A stretch of 64,000 nucleotides of DNA from UBA5109 sp038148755 (GCA_038148755.1 JAYQWA010000003.1:1-64000); one strand, 5' to 3'; positions 54,248 to 63,907 are shown, counted from the stretch's first letter. The notes: generated from the letters alone by a model not told the origin. A program made the numbers and translations.

Positions 54248-56314
54248 ATGAAATCCAAAATTTTATTACTGTCTTCAGTGTTGGTGACAGGTATTAATGC
54301 GCAGGAAGCCGATTTTGAGTTAATCGTGCAAGGCGTGCATGTGCGTGATTCTGAAACTGCGCTGCCAGTGACTTTATTAAGTGAAGAAGAAGTCAGAGCA
54401 ACGGCCAGCATTAATCTGGGAGATACACTTTCCATGCAGCCTGGCATGAATAATTCTTCATTCGGTCCGGCTGTCGGCCAGCCAGTAATTCGGGGACAGC
54501 AAGGGCGTCGCGTTATGAGTCTGACTAATGGGATGGCGAACGCAGATGCTTCAGGTAATTCTGCTGATCATGCAACAACAGTTGAACCGATGCTGGCAAC
54601 GGGTGTTGAAATTCTACGTGGTCCTTCCACCTTGCTTTATGGTGGCGGAGCCATTGGCGGAGTTATCAATGTCTTGGATAACCGTTTTGCTGATAGCATT
54701 TTGGATAAGCCGATGTTTTCTGTTGAGGGGCGGCATGATAGCGCTGCTGATATGAAAACTTTTGTCGGCAGTCTTTCCGTTCCGGCCGGCAATTTTGTCT
54801 GGCACCTGGATGCAACAGATAGAGAGTGGAATGATCTTGAAATCCCCGGCCTGGCTATTCATCCTGCTTATCTGGAAGAAGATCATGAGCATGAAGAAGA
54901 GGAAGGCGAAGAGCACCATGAAGAAGATGAAAACAGCGATGGTTTTATCGCTAACAGCAGGGGAGAAACTCAGGCAGCTACTTTAGGGCTTTCCTATGTG
55001 CTGGATAATGGTTTTATTGGCTTTTCTTTCAATCGCATGACCAATGAATATGGTCTGCCGCCAGGCGTTCATGGCCACCATGAAGAGGAAGCAGGTGCAG
55101 CGGAAGAAGAACATGCTGAAGAAAATGTTTTTATTGATATGGAACGAGAACGGTATGACTTCATTGCTTCATTGAATGATTTGAGTCCAATGATTGAATC
55201 ATTAAATTACCGTTTGAGTTATACCGATTATGAACATGCTGAGATGGAAGGCCCTGGGTTAATTGGGACTCAATTCACTAACGATTCCTGGCAACAGCGT
55301 TTGCAGTTAACTCATCCTGATATTGCTAACTGGCATGGTGTGTTTGGCTTGCAACACAGCGACGAAACTTTTGCTGCAATTGGAGAAGAAAGTTTTATTC
55401 CGGAAACGGATATTACTTCTTTGGGAATATTTGCAGTGGAAGCTCTACATGCAGATGAATTTACTTATGAATTCGGTTTACGTTTTAACCGGGATGAAAG
55501 GAATCCAAATTCAGCCGGTGTGCCTGACAGAAGTTTCTCTACAGTGAGTTACTCGGGATCAGTTTTATGGGACGCGAATGAAGAGGCATCTTTAGGGCTG
55601 GCATATTCACATTCTGAACGAGCGCCTTCCATGGAAGAACTTTTCTCCAACTTTGGGCTGGCTGATGTTGATGATTGCGTCATTCATTTTGCAACAGGAT
55701 CCTGTGAAATTGGAGACAGTACTTTAAAGGAAGAAAAATCAGATAATCTGGATCTTAGTTTATACCTGTCCCTGTCAGAACTGGATGCAACATTTACCTG
55801 GTTCTATAACAGTTTCGATGATTATATATTCCAGGCGAATACAGGTGTTGAGGCTGATGGATTTCCTGTGCGTGCTTATCAAAACGATAAAGCTGATTTT
55901 TATGGGATTGAAATGGAAATGCTTTTTTCTATCAGTAACGATTGGAGCATTCGGGTTTTTGGCGACAGGGTTGAAAGCAAACTGGAAGATAATACCTTTG
56001 TACCAAGAATGCCTCCTGTCAGAGTGGGATCAGAGTTAAACTTCAATGCCTCAGCATTAAATGCAACTCTCTCGGTAATTAAAGCAGCAGACCAGGACAA
56101 ACCAGGAACGGGTGAAATTGCTACGGATGGGTATACTCGCTGGGATCTGAGTGTTAATTATGCATTGGATATTGGAACTAATAGCGAAGTGATATTAATC
56201 TCAAAGCTTCGTAATATAACTGATGAAGAAATCAGGCTTTCTACCTCTTTTTTAAGAGGCTTTGCCCCTGAAACAGGACGTTCTCTGGAGCTAGGCGTCA
56301 GGTATAGTTTCTAA
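54248..56314 (+). CDS. TonB-dependent outer-membrane receptor, ZnuD-like
   Basis: A 688-residue receptor: signal peptide (VTGINAQ), plug domain (LGDTLSMQPGMNNSSFGPA, EILRGPSTLLYGGGAIGGVI) and a 22-strand barrel ending GRSLELGVRYSF with a terminal Phe. Two surface loops are rich in His and Glu (EEDHEHEEEEGEEHHEED at ~212-230 and HGHHEEEAGAAEEEHAEE at ~278-296), as in zinc receptors of the ZnuD type. Imports Zn2+ or a similar metal; identity is inference. No Zur box was evident. Confidence 0.85.
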   Translation: MKSKILLLSSVLVTGINAQEADFELIVQGVHVRDSETALPVTLLSEEEVRATASINLGDTLSMQPGMNNSSFGPAVGQPVIRGQQGRRVMSLTNGMANADASGNSADHATTVEPMLATGVEILRGPSTLLYGGGAIGGVINVLDNRFADSILDKPMFSVEGRHDSAADMKTFVGSLSVPAGNFVWHLDATDREWNDLEIPGLAIHPAYLEEDHEHEEEEGEEHHEEDENSDGFIANSRGETQAATLGLSYVLDNGFIGFSFNRMTNEYGLPPGVHGHHEEEAGAAEEEHAEENVFIDMERERYDFIASLNDLSPMIESLNYRLSYTDYEHAEMEGPGLIGTQFTNDSWQQRLQLTHPDIANWHGVFGLQHSDETFAAIGEESFIPETDITSLGIFAVEALHADEFTYEFGLRFNRDERNPNSAGVPDRSFSTVSYSGSVLWDANEEASLGLAYSHSERAPSMEELFSNFGLADVDDCVIHFATGSCEIGDSTLKEEKSDNLDLSLYLSLSELDATFTWFYNSFDDYIFQANTGVEADGFPVRAYQNDKADFYGIEMEMLFSISNDWSIRVFGDRVESKLEDNTFVPRMPPVRVGSELNFNASALNATLSVIKAADQDKPGTGEIATDGYTRWDLSVNYALDIGTNSEVILISKLRNITDEEIRLSTSFLRGFAPETGRSLELGVRYSF

Positions 56315-56339
56315 GTTAGTTTCAAAAAAACTATAAATC

Positions 56340-56594
56340 AATGACTATGATGGTATTCGCTGGACACTGGAAGGTCTGGACTATTTGGGAGAATTTGCTG
56401 ATTTACGGGTGGAATTTAAAGCCGGTAATCGTGATTTTTCAGCACTGGGAAACATTAGTGCTAAGATTGTACTTTCAAATTTTTGGAAAACTCCGCTTAG
56501 TCTGATTTATTTTAATGGCTATGGCAGGGAAGTCAGTTCTTATCATGAAATAAACAGCTATGTTGGCATAGGCACAGAAGTTAAATCATTTTAG
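56340..56594 (+). pseudogene. pldA: C-terminal remnant of outer-membrane phospholipase A
   Basis: After a TAA at 56334-56336 the frame encodes 84 residues: WTLEGLDYLGEFADLRVEF, then LSLIYFNGYGREVSSYHEI and VGIGTEV. The end matches the last beta strands of OmpLA (YFNGYGE...YN...GIG). About two-thirds of the gene, including the catalytic His and Ser, is missing, and the fragment begins straight after the TonB receptor stop codon. It looks like the result of a deletion. Confidence 0.65.
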
Positions 56595-56615
56595 TTAAGG
56601 TGGTTGCAGCAATTT

Positions 56616-57353
56616 ATGAATGATGTGATGAAACTTATGCAGGAACACAGTTCAGTGCGTTCCTATACCAATGAAAAAATCACCGATAAATTACTGGAAG
56701 AGTTAATTGCCTGTGGACAGTCTGCTGCTTCCTCCAGTTTTATCCAGGCATATTCTGTTATCAGAGTTGTTGATCCTGCCAAGCGTCATATTATTGCTGA
56801 AGCTGCTGGTGGGCAAAGCTGGATAATTGAGGCAGCAGAGTTTCTGGTGATGTGTGCAGACATGCAACGCATCAATTATGCCTCGCAGAAAAATGGTGAA
56901 GGTGAGCTTAAAGGATATACCGAGCATTTTATAGCGGCGACTGTTGATACGGCACTGATGGCGCAAAATATGTTGCTGGCAGCAGAGTCTAGTGGTCTGG
57001 GTGGCGTGTTTATCGGAGGGATCAGAAATAATCCGGCAGTTGTAGCTGAAGCGCTGGAATTACCCGAGCATATTTATCCTGCTTTTGGTTTATGTCTGGG
57101 ATGGCCTGCGCATAAAAATGCCGTCAAACCACGTATGCCGGTTAAAACAATTTTGCATGAAAATACTTATGATGTAGAAAGTGTTGCAAGTAATGTTGAC
57201 GCTTATGATGAAATTTTTGCTGCTTACTACGGTTCTCGTGACAGTAATAGTAAAAGCAGCGACTGGTCAGCGCCAACGACCAGAGCTATTCAGGGTAAAA
57301 GACGGGAACATATGAAAAGATTTCTGCAGGAACGTGGGTTTCTAAAATGTTAG
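56616..57353 (+). CDS. NfsA-like oxygen-insensitive NAD(P)H nitroreductase
   Basis: An FMN-dependent oxidoreductase of the nitroreductase fold, 245 residues from ATG at 56616 (an in-frame TTG at 56604 exists). Features: EHSSVRSYTNEKITDKLLEE, FIQAYSVIRV, NMLLAAESSGLGGVFIGGI and FGLCLGWPAHKNAVKPRMP. Reduces nitro compounds, quinones or flavins in the cytoplasm. Converges on the DUF839 gene with 27 bases between stops. Confidence 0.88.
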   Translation: MNDVMKLMQEHSSVRSYTNEKITDKLLEELIACGQSAASSSFIQAYSVIRVVDPAKRHIIAEAAGGQSWIIEAAEFLVMCADMQRINYASQKNGEGELKGYTEHFIAATVDTALMAQNMLLAAESSGLGGVFIGGIRNNPAVVAEALELPEHIYPAFGLCLGWPAHKNAVKPRMPVKTILHENTYDVESVASNVDAYDEIFAAYYGSRDSNSKSSDWSAPTTRAIQGKRREHMKRFLQERGFLKC

Positions 57354-57380
57354 GTTTTATACAGTACCCTATATTCTGTA

Positions 57381-58595
57381 TCAGCTGAGTCTGGAAATTT
57401 CGTAGATTCTGCCGTCATTGTCTTTATTCGATGGACCAGTTTGAGAACTGAAATAAAGTCGTTCAAAAGAAGGATCGAAAGCCGGACCACAAATTTCCGA
57501 TTCATCCTGTCCGGTAATCTGCAGAACAGGAACAGGTCTGCCATCAAATGTCAGCAATACCAATTGCATATCACCTCCATCTTCAGCGACTAGAACATCT
57601 CCTGAAGCTGTAATAGTGACATTATCTACACCTTGTAATACCGGATTATCAAAATTAGCTGCATCGTAAAGTACATCAATAATGCTGCTCGCTGTGTCAT
57701 AAATCCAAACCCGGTTATCACCCTTGGTTGTAAAATAGATTTTTCCATCTGCCCAGGCAATGCCTTCTCCGCCATTAAATTGACTGCTGGACTCAACCTG
57801 GTAACGGGTTTGTTCATTCAAGGCAGCGGGGTCAGGCACAGGATGCCAGATGACGCGACGAAGATTATCAGCTTCTATAATCTGGGCAATTTGCAAAGTA
57901 CCGGAACTCAAGTCGGGTAAAGGACTGTCCGGGATAAAACGATACCAGCCACCATCTTCAATATCTTCGGTTAAATATAAGACCTGATTTAAGGGATCAA
58001 CTGCAACGGCTTCATGTTCAAAACGCCCCAGGGCCAGTCTGGGTAAAGCAGTCTGCTTGCCAAAAGGGTCGCATTCATAGACCAGTCCGCGCTCGGTTTC
58101 TTCACATGAAAGCCAGGTATTCCAGGGTGTTTTACCGCCGGCGCAGTTCATGGTGGTGCCGGATAAAATTGGATAGGCATCAACCACCTCAGCTTGCGCA
58201 TTGAAACGAATGGCGCCAACACCGCCTGCACCTTCGTCGATTTCACTGTTAGATACATAAATCCAGCCGTTATCGCTAGTGGCATAACATGCGCCACCAT
58301 CAGGTGCGTGATGCCAGAGATAGCTAGACCCGGGTAGAAGAGGCTGGTCAGATTGGGCGATAAGTCGTGATTTAAATCCAGCAGGCAGGCGGATCCCGTT
58401 TTCGTCAGGTTCCTGTAGATGCATTAACCCGCTGTATTCAGCAAAGAGAGTTTCAGGAAGACTGGTTTGTGCCAAGGTCTGTTTATTGGCAAGTTGGATA
58501 GCTCCAAAGAAGAAACCCAAGAAGCTTTTACTGCCATTTTCCAGAAAACGTCTGCGATTCCAGTAATTATTTTTAATCATAGTTAAATCTAACAT
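57381..58595 (-). CDS. PhoX/DUF839-family phosphatase-like protein, Tat-exported
   Basis: A 404-residue beta-propeller protein. The N-terminus has a twin-arginine signal (NRRRFLENGSKSFLGFFFG), so it is folded with its cofactor before export. The body has the DUF839/PhoX pattern: GGVGAIRFNAQ, GTTMNCAGGKTPWNTWLSCE, ALGRFEHEAVAVDP, LTEDIEDGGWYRFIP and GIAWADGKIYFTTKGDN. PhoX proteins are Ca/Fe-dependent alkaline phosphatases. The divergent neighbours are a TonB receptor and a phytase, which supports a role in organic-phosphate use. ATG at 58595 or 58580. Confidence 0.85.
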   Translation of the reverse strand: MLDLTMIKNNYWNRRRFLENGSKSFLGFFFGAIQLANKQTLAQTSLPETLFAEYSGLMHLQEPDENGIRLPAGFKSRLIAQSDQPLLPGSSYLWHHAPDGGACYATSDNGWIYVSNSEIDEGAGGVGAIRFNAQAEVVDAYPILSGTTMNCAGGKTPWNTWLSCEETERGLVYECDPFGKQTALPRLALGRFEHEAVAVDPLNQVLYLTEDIEDGGWYRFIPDSPLPDLSSGTLQIAQIIEADNLRRVIWHPVPDPAALNEQTRYQVESSSQFNGGEGIAWADGKIYFTTKGDNRVWIYDTASSIIDVLYDAANFDNPVLQGVDNVTITASGDVLVAEDGGDMQLVLLTFDGRPVPVLQITGQDESEICGPAFDPSFERLYFSSQTGPSNKDNDGRIYEISRLS

Positions 58596-58762
58596 CTCTC
58601 AATAAAAGCTTTATTAAGAAATTATGAACTTTTGAAATGTAGCTGAGGCGACGACCTTTATGGAATTTTAACAAAATATTTTTATTAACTTATTCAATTC
58701 TGATTACTATTCTCGCGCTAAATCCATCATGTCTAAGCTACACAAATCGGGAAATTCAGGTA

Positions 58763-61294
58763 ATGAAAATAGTTAATTCTTGTAACAAAAACAAACGTAA
58801 ACTGGCAGTGATAATCGGTCTGCTTGTTTCATCACAACTACAGGCGCAAACAAGCAATATACAGGAAGTAGAGGTAATAGGTACCAGGGGTGCTTTGCAA
58901 AATGCACTGGAAAGGCAAAGAAGTTCAGATCAGATAATTGGTGTTGTTGATTCTGATGCCATCGGTAACTTCGCTGATATCAATGTTTCAGAAGCCTTAC
59001 GCAGAATTTCAGGCATCATGGTCGAAAACGATCAGGGTGAAGGCCGTTATGTGACAGTGCGTGGTATGAGCACTGATTTAAATGCCATGACAATCAATGG
59101 CGTAAGCATGGCATCTCCGGAAGCCAGAAGAGGCGTTATGCTTGATGGAGTCCCTACCGACATGCTGGATTCCATGACGGTTTATAAAACACTTACGCCG
59201 AACCTTGATGCAGATACCATTGGCGGCGCCATCGACCTGGAAACAATTTCAGCCTTTAAGTATGAAGATACCTATGTCAGGGTAAAGGCTGAAACTGGCT
59301 ATAATGAACTCACCCAAGACAGCAACAATCCGATTTTATCGGCGACTTTCACTAACCGCTTTGAGATGGATGGTGGTGAATTGGGTCTGGCCATTGTGTT
59401 AAGTGATCAATCTCGCCACATCGTTGCACATAATAATGAAACTGGTGGTTGGGGAAACAGCTACCCGAATGACGATTATGAAATGCGTTTTTATGATCTG
59501 GAGCGGGAAAGAAGCGGTATAGTATTTAATCTTGATTACATGAGTGATTCAGGATCCACAGTCTATGCGCACCTGTTTCACAATGTTTATGACGATACTG
59601 AATATCGTGGCAAGTGGGAAGTACGCGATATATTTGAAGATTACGTGCCGATCATAACAGGCAGCGGTTATACCTATGCTGCCAGCAGAATGGATAGCGA
59701 GGGGCGTTATCGTATTGAATCTCGAGAAGTTTCGGCATTACAGCTGGGCACTACTTTTGAATTGAATAATGGCATAGGGGTTGAGCTGGAATTATTCGGT
59801 TCAATGGCAGAGCAGGATGATCGTGATCGTTTCGCCACAATTTTCCGCAGTGATGAAATTGCCACACCAATGAGCTTTGGCGGTGATCCAAGAACTCCGA
59901 GGGTAACCTTTGATCCTTATTTTTACGATCCGGCCAATTTTGAAGCCAATGCCTGGGAGGTTGAACCAAACCTGACTGAAGATGAAGATTATGGTGTGCG
60001 CTTTGATATTGCCCAGAATATTTCCGAGCAAACTGAATTACAGTATGGCGCTAAAGTAAGGTTACGTGAAAAATCCAACGATACAAACTTTTGTGGATAT
60101 GAGCCTGTAGCCACTGAAACACTGGCTGATCATACCCTTGCCAATATTCCCGCCTATCTGAACAATGTGCATGGTCCTGCGCCCAGCCAGGCAACCATTA
60201 CAGGCATCAATAACAGATTAGGTGCCGGTTATATCACCATGTCAGATGGCACATCACCATGTCGAACCAATGGTGCGCTGTTTGATCTTAGTGGAGATGA
60301 GGAAGAGGAATCAATACCAGCTGACTGGACAACCTCTGAAGATGTTTATGCTGCTTATTTGATGGCAACCAGGCGTTCTGAACGCTCTACCATGATTTAT
60401 GGTTTGCGTTATGAACATACCAATGCCACTTACGAAGGCAAAAGCTGGGAAGATACTTTCCTGGGCAATGTCTCTTATGACAATAACTATGGCTTCCTGG
60501 CGCCATCATTCAACTGGCGTTATAACGTTAGTGATCAGCAAATAGCACGCTTTGGTGTGTTTCGTTCATTGGTCAGACCAGGCTTTAATGAATCACGTGC
60601 AGGTGCCATCCTGAATGTTGATGACAATGAGATCGAAGGCGGTAATCCTGATCTGGATCCGACAACTGCCTGGAACTTTGATCTGGGTTACGACATATTT
60701 CTAAGTGAGGAAAGCTATATTGGCGGCGGTGTTTTCTATAAATTGATTGAAGACGCCATTGTAGAGGTTGAGAGTAGTGATCTGTTTATGCGTGGCCAGA
60801 CCTGGGATAGTGCACAAACCTATATCAATGCCGATGACAGTAGCATTGCAGGTTTTGAGCTTTCCATGCAAACAGCCATGGAAAATGGCCTGGTGCTGGT
60901 TTTAAACTATACCTATGCGGATGGCGAAACTGACTTACCGGTTGATTCAGTAAGTGGTCAACGAACAATTCCATTTTTCAAACAGGCAAAAGATACCTTG
61001 AACTTTGTTGTTGGTTACGACAAAGGTCCCTGGGATATACGTCTGGCTAGTAACTATCGTGCAGACTATATTGATGAAATTGGTGATGATCCTGTTACTG
61101 ACCGGTATACCAGTGAACATTTTCAAATGGACTTAACAGCCCGTTATCAGTTTAACGAGCAGTTTCAGGTAAGTGCTGCAGCAATCAATCTGAATGATCG
61201 TCCTGAATATTATTACTTTGGTAATAACACAAGACTTTCTCAATATGATGAATACGGTACAACTTTCACTTTGGGTGTGCGTTACGTATTTTAA
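58763..61294 (+). CDS. TonB-dependent receptor, Xanthomonas-Caulobacter type
   Basis: An 843-residue outer-membrane receptor: signal peptide (GLLVSSQLQAQ), plug (EVEVIGTRGALQNALERQRS, NVSEALRRISGIMVENDQGE, MTVYKTLTPNLDADTIGGAI) and a barrel ending GTTFTLGVRYVF. The family (TIGR01782-like) takes up carbohydrates and other oligomers. Placement between PhoX-like and phytase genes suggests transport of an organic phosphate or phytate-derived compound. The divergent 167-base gap to the DUF839 gene should hold the promoters; I see no clear Pho box. Confidence 0.9.
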   Translation: MKIVNSCNKNKRKLAVIIGLLVSSQLQAQTSNIQEVEVIGTRGALQNALERQRSSDQIIGVVDSDAIGNFADINVSEALRRISGIMVENDQGEGRYVTVRGMSTDLNAMTINGVSMASPEARRGVMLDGVPTDMLDSMTVYKTLTPNLDADTIGGAIDLETISAFKYEDTYVRVKAETGYNELTQDSNNPILSATFTNRFEMDGGELGLAIVLSDQSRHIVAHNNETGGWGNSYPNDDYEMRFYDLERERSGIVFNLDYMSDSGSTVYAHLFHNVYDDTEYRGKWEVRDIFEDYVPIITGSGYTYAASRMDSEGRYRIESREVSALQLGTTFELNNGIGVELELFGSMAEQDDRDRFATIFRSDEIATPMSFGGDPRTPRVTFDPYFYDPANFEANAWEVEPNLTEDEDYGVRFDIAQNISEQTELQYGAKVRLREKSNDTNFCGYEPVATETLADHTLANIPAYLNNVHGPAPSQATITGINNRLGAGYITMSDGTSPCRTNGALFDLSGDEEEESIPADWTTSEDVYAAYLMATRRSERSTMIYGLRYEHTNATYEGKSWEDTFLGNVSYDNNYGFLAPSFNWRYNVSDQQIARFGVFRSLVRPGFNESRAGAILNVDDNEIEGGNPDLDPTTAWNFDLGYDIFLSEESYIGGGVFYKLIEDAIVEVESSDLFMRGQTWDSAQTYINADDSSIAGFELSMQTAMENGLVLVLNYTYADGETDLPVDSVSGQRTIPFFKQAKDTLNFVVGYDKGPWDIRLASNYRADYIDEIGDDPVTDRYTSEHFQMDLTARYQFNEQFQVSAAAINLNDRPEYYYFGNNTRLSQYDEYGTTFTLGVRYVF

Positions 61295-61355
61295 AGTTCA
61301 TACAGATTGCTATCTCTAAAATTAACCCCTTATTTTTTAGATGGCCTGATGAAAG

Positions 61356-61405
61356 CTGCCTATACTTTTTCCTCCCCTTTGGTATAAGTATAGGCAGTTT
61401 TTTTT
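61356..61405 (+). terminator. Terminator between the TonB receptor and phytase, with embedded promoter-like sequence
   Basis: A 12-bp perfect stem (ctgcctatactt with aagtataggcag), 18-base loop, then eight T. It would end receptor transcripts 20 bases before the phytase start codon. The loop and right arm contain TGGTATAAG (61380-61388), an extended -10 like motif. Confidence 0.85.
61380..61388 (+). promoter_or_regulatory. Extended -10 promoter candidate for the phytase gene
   Basis: TGGTATAAG matches 8 of 9 positions of TGnTATAAT. Transcription from it would begin near 61395, inside the right arm of the terminator, so the new RNA would lack the left arm and could not fold the terminator. 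No good -35 is visible. Confidence 0.4.
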
Positions 61406-61425
61406 AGATAAAAGATTGAAAACTC

Positions 61426-62466
61426 ATGCGACTATTATTTTTATTTATTTTTATAAGTCTGACAGCTTGTGAAACATATGTGGTTAATGGCAATGCAAGG
61501 CCCGTGACAGCAGATATAGAAACCCAGGCCGTTGCAAGTGGTGATGATGCAGCAGATGACCCTGCAATCTGGATTCATCCGCAAAACCCGGAGTTGAGTT
61601 TAATACTGGGCACAGACAAGCAAAGTGGGCTTGGTGTTTATAACCTGCAGGGAGAACTGGTTCAGTTTCTGGAACAGGGACGTTTGAATAATGTTGATAT
61701 CCGCAGTGATATTGCTTTGGATGGCGGTTTAACAACTCTCGCGGTAGCAACCAACCGTACTGATATCAGTCTGGATATATTTGAGATAGATGCCTCTGGT
61801 GAGGTCAGTTTGAGATACCAGCAGCCCTTAGATATGACTGACCCTTATGGTGTCTGCATGTCCCGAAGTTCGCAAGGTATCGCTTTTGTCTTTGTGAATA
61901 GCAGTGATGGTGTTTATCAACAGTATCAATTGAATAACAGCATGAATGGAGAACTAGCGCCTGTGTTGTTAGGGTCATTCCAGGTGGACTCACAGCCGGA
62001 AGGCTGTGCTGTAGATGATCAGACTACCACTTTATATTTTGGTGAAGAAGAAGCTGGAATCTGGCGTATGCCTGCAGATGTAACACGTGCAGATGAACGC
62101 AGCATGATTGCTCAAACAGGACTTGGTCAGCTGACCGCTGATGTTGAAGGTATGGATGTTTACAGGGATGAAAATGGTTCAGTTTATTTAATAGCTTCCA
62201 GTCAGGGCGATAATTCTTATGCGGTTTTCGATATAGCTAACGGGGCACGATATCTGGGTTCTATCAGAGTAGACATGAATATGCTGAATGGTATTGATGG
62301 GACACAGGAGACCGATGGACTTACCGTGACATCTGTCAGACTGGGCAATCTTTTCCCGCAAGGCATACTTGTGGTGCAGGATGGCTATAATGAAAATCCG
62401 AGGGAAAACCAAAATTTTAAGATAATTTCGTGGGAGAAAGTTTCTGCGGCATTAAGTCTTGAGTAA
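61426..62466 (+). CDS. Beta-propeller phytase, lipoprotein
   Basis: A 346-residue lipoprotein (lipobox LTAC, Cys15) of the 3-phytase BPP family, which removes phosphate from phytate with Ca2+. Family signs: DAADDPAIWIHPQNPELSL, GTDKQSGLGVYNLQGELVQ, RLNNVDIRSDI, SQPEGCAVDDQTTTLYFGEE and DGTQETDGLTVTSV. It should sit on the outer membrane, facing the periplasm or surface, next to the receptor that takes up the product. The start has only a weak ribosome site (GATTGAAAACTC). Fits the known receptor-plus-phytase pairs of Shewanella and Caulobacter-like bacteria. Confidence 0.92.
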   Translation: MRLLFLFIFISLTACETYVVNGNARPVTADIETQAVASGDDAADDPAIWIHPQNPELSLILGTDKQSGLGVYNLQGELVQFLEQGRLNNVDIRSDIALDGGLTTLAVATNRTDISLDIFEIDASGEVSLRYQQPLDMTDPYGVCMSRSSQGIAFVFVNSSDGVYQQYQLNNSMNGELAPVLLGSFQVDSQPEGCAVDDQTTTLYFGEEEAGIWRMPADVTRADERSMIAQTGLGQLTADVEGMDVYRDENGSVYLIASSQGDNSYAVFDIANGARYLGSIRVDMNMLNGIDGTQETDGLTVTSVRLGNLFPQGILVVQDGYNENPRENQNFKIISWEKVSAALSLE

Positions 62467-62497
62467 CTAACTTATACAGAAAAAATTAAGTTAACAT

Positions 62498-62529
62498 AAA
62501 AAAAAGGGCTTCAGAAGAAGCCCTTTTTT
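62498..62529. terminator. Bidirectional rho-independent terminator
   Basis: AAAAAAGGGCTTC and GAAGCCCTTTTTT pair around a short AGAA loop, with A and T runs on either side. Serves both phytase (plus) and the alpha/beta hydrolase (minus). Confidence 0.92.
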
Positions 62530-62548
62530 ATTGAGCAAAACAGCTACC

Positions 62549-63907
62549 TTAAAACTGAACCTGACGGGCATCAGCCATGATCAGATTATGGTAGACAGGC
62601 AGTGACCAGCCAGCTGCTTCCATGGCATTCAGACTGCGTTCGAAAGCATTGACATAGTTTGCCGGTGAGCCATATTTGTTACGTAAAATGGCTGTGTTAA
62701 CCGGTGTCTGCCAGCCGGAAAGTCGACATAGCAAACTAGGCCCCATGACTCCAGCAGAATTCATGGCAGCAGGAGTCCCCACATTAACCATGGTGTATTT
62801 ATAGGCAGCAACATCAACATAAGGGTTACGGATACCACCTATCGGATTACCGTTTTCATCCAGCGCCATCAAAGAGCCGTCGTTATCAACGTAATTATCC
62901 ATTAAGACACGTGGTGCTCGTGGGGGAACTGCGCCCTTATCAACCCATTCAAGCAAGTGGTGCAGGGCAACTGAAAAATAAGCTTCCTGCGGGAACATGG
63001 ACATTGGATGCTGGCAATCTTTCTGGGTTACGCGTGCTCCATTATTACGAATATCCAGATGTGCGAGTCCGGCAAACTCATAGACACGGAATTGCTTGCC
63101 TGGCTCATCACTGTCTTGTGCAGCCGTGGCTCCTGTCCCATATTCATGTTGGGTTGGTACCTGAATCATGGGTACATCCACAGGTTCGATGTCAGAACCA
63201 TTTGAAGTCGGCATGAAACCATCATAAATATTGCTGCCGCCAGCCAGAGTAAATACTTTATGGGCACTCAGATAGCGGGTAAGAATCGCTGAACTGGCAG
63301 ATGTTCCCCATAAAATCATCTTGCGGGGATTCAGATCAGCAATCGGGCTTTGTGGGCTTTTAATTAAAGCACCAGCTTGTGCCAGAATTTCACTGGTCTG
63401 GGTTGGGTTGAACTGAATATCACCATAGCGGTTAGGATTAAATTCACGAATTTGATCTGCTCCCAGTGTAGTGACTTCGACGGCGATATGACCTGAATCC
63501 ATAATATAAATCGAGTTATATTCAAAGGCGTGTGCTCCGCCAATAGGATGCATTGCCTCGGCGACAACCAGACCACTGAAATCGCGGTCATCAGATGGTT
63601 GACGAATAACCAGGCGCGTCGTGTATGGTTCCCCAGCTGCCATCCCAGAGATAAAGTATTCGTTTATTTCATAGTCAAAATCATCTATGCCATAGCCGGG
63701 CCATTGTGCGGGGGAGGAGTTCCAGGCTTCACCTCTGCCGGTTATTGCGCGGATGCTGGGAATGGAAGCGACAGTTGAATGTTCAGGAATGACTGGAGTG
63801 ATGCCAAAACCCGATAATTGTGCACTTATCTGAGAGCTGGCAATGACACATACAAGCGCTGCGCTGATAAGTGTTGTCTTGATAAATGAGCCTTTCTTAT
63901 TACTCAC
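62549..63907 (-). CDS. Exported alpha/beta hydrolase-domain protein (Abhydrolase_10 type)
   Basis: A 452-residue protein with a signal peptide (AALVCVIASSQISAQ). The fold follows the uncharacterised alpha/beta hydrolase-domain family: YTTRLVIRQPSDDRDFSGLV, VVAEAMHPIGGAHAFEYNS, MILWGTSASSAILTRYLSAH (nucleophile Ser region GTSASS) and VPTQHEYGTGA, with His in YEFAGLAHLD. Secreted esterase-like enzyme of unknown substrate. GGAGGTACATCGTG precedes the ATG on the minus strand. The last ~90 bases of the window after it hold no recognisable feature. Confidence 0.85.
   Translation of the reverse strand: MSNKKGSFIKTTLISAALVCVIASSQISAQLSGFGITPVIPEHSTVASIPSIRAITGRGEAWNSSPAQWPGYGIDDFDYEINEYFISGMAAGEPYTTRLVIRQPSDDRDFSGLVVAEAMHPIGGAHAFEYNSIYIMDSGHIAVEVTTLGADQIREFNPNRYGDIQFNPTQTSEILAQAGALIKSPQSPIADLNPRKMILWGTSASSAILTRYLSAHKVFTLAGGSNIYDGFMPTSNGSDIEPVDVPMIQVPTQHEYGTGATAAQDSDEPGKQFRVYEFAGLAHLDIRNNGARVTQKDCQHPMSMFPQEAYFSVALHHLLEWVDKGAVPPRAPRVLMDNYVDNDGSLMALDENGNPIGGIRNPYVDVAAYKYTMVNVGTPAAMNSAGVMGPSLLCRLSGWQTPVNTAILRNKYGSPANYVNAFERSLNAMEAAGWSLPVYHNLIMADARQVQF

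Noticed and set aside
58596..58762. Pho box between the PhoX-like and receptor genes
   Set aside because: No CTGTCAT-type direct repeats could be found by eye.
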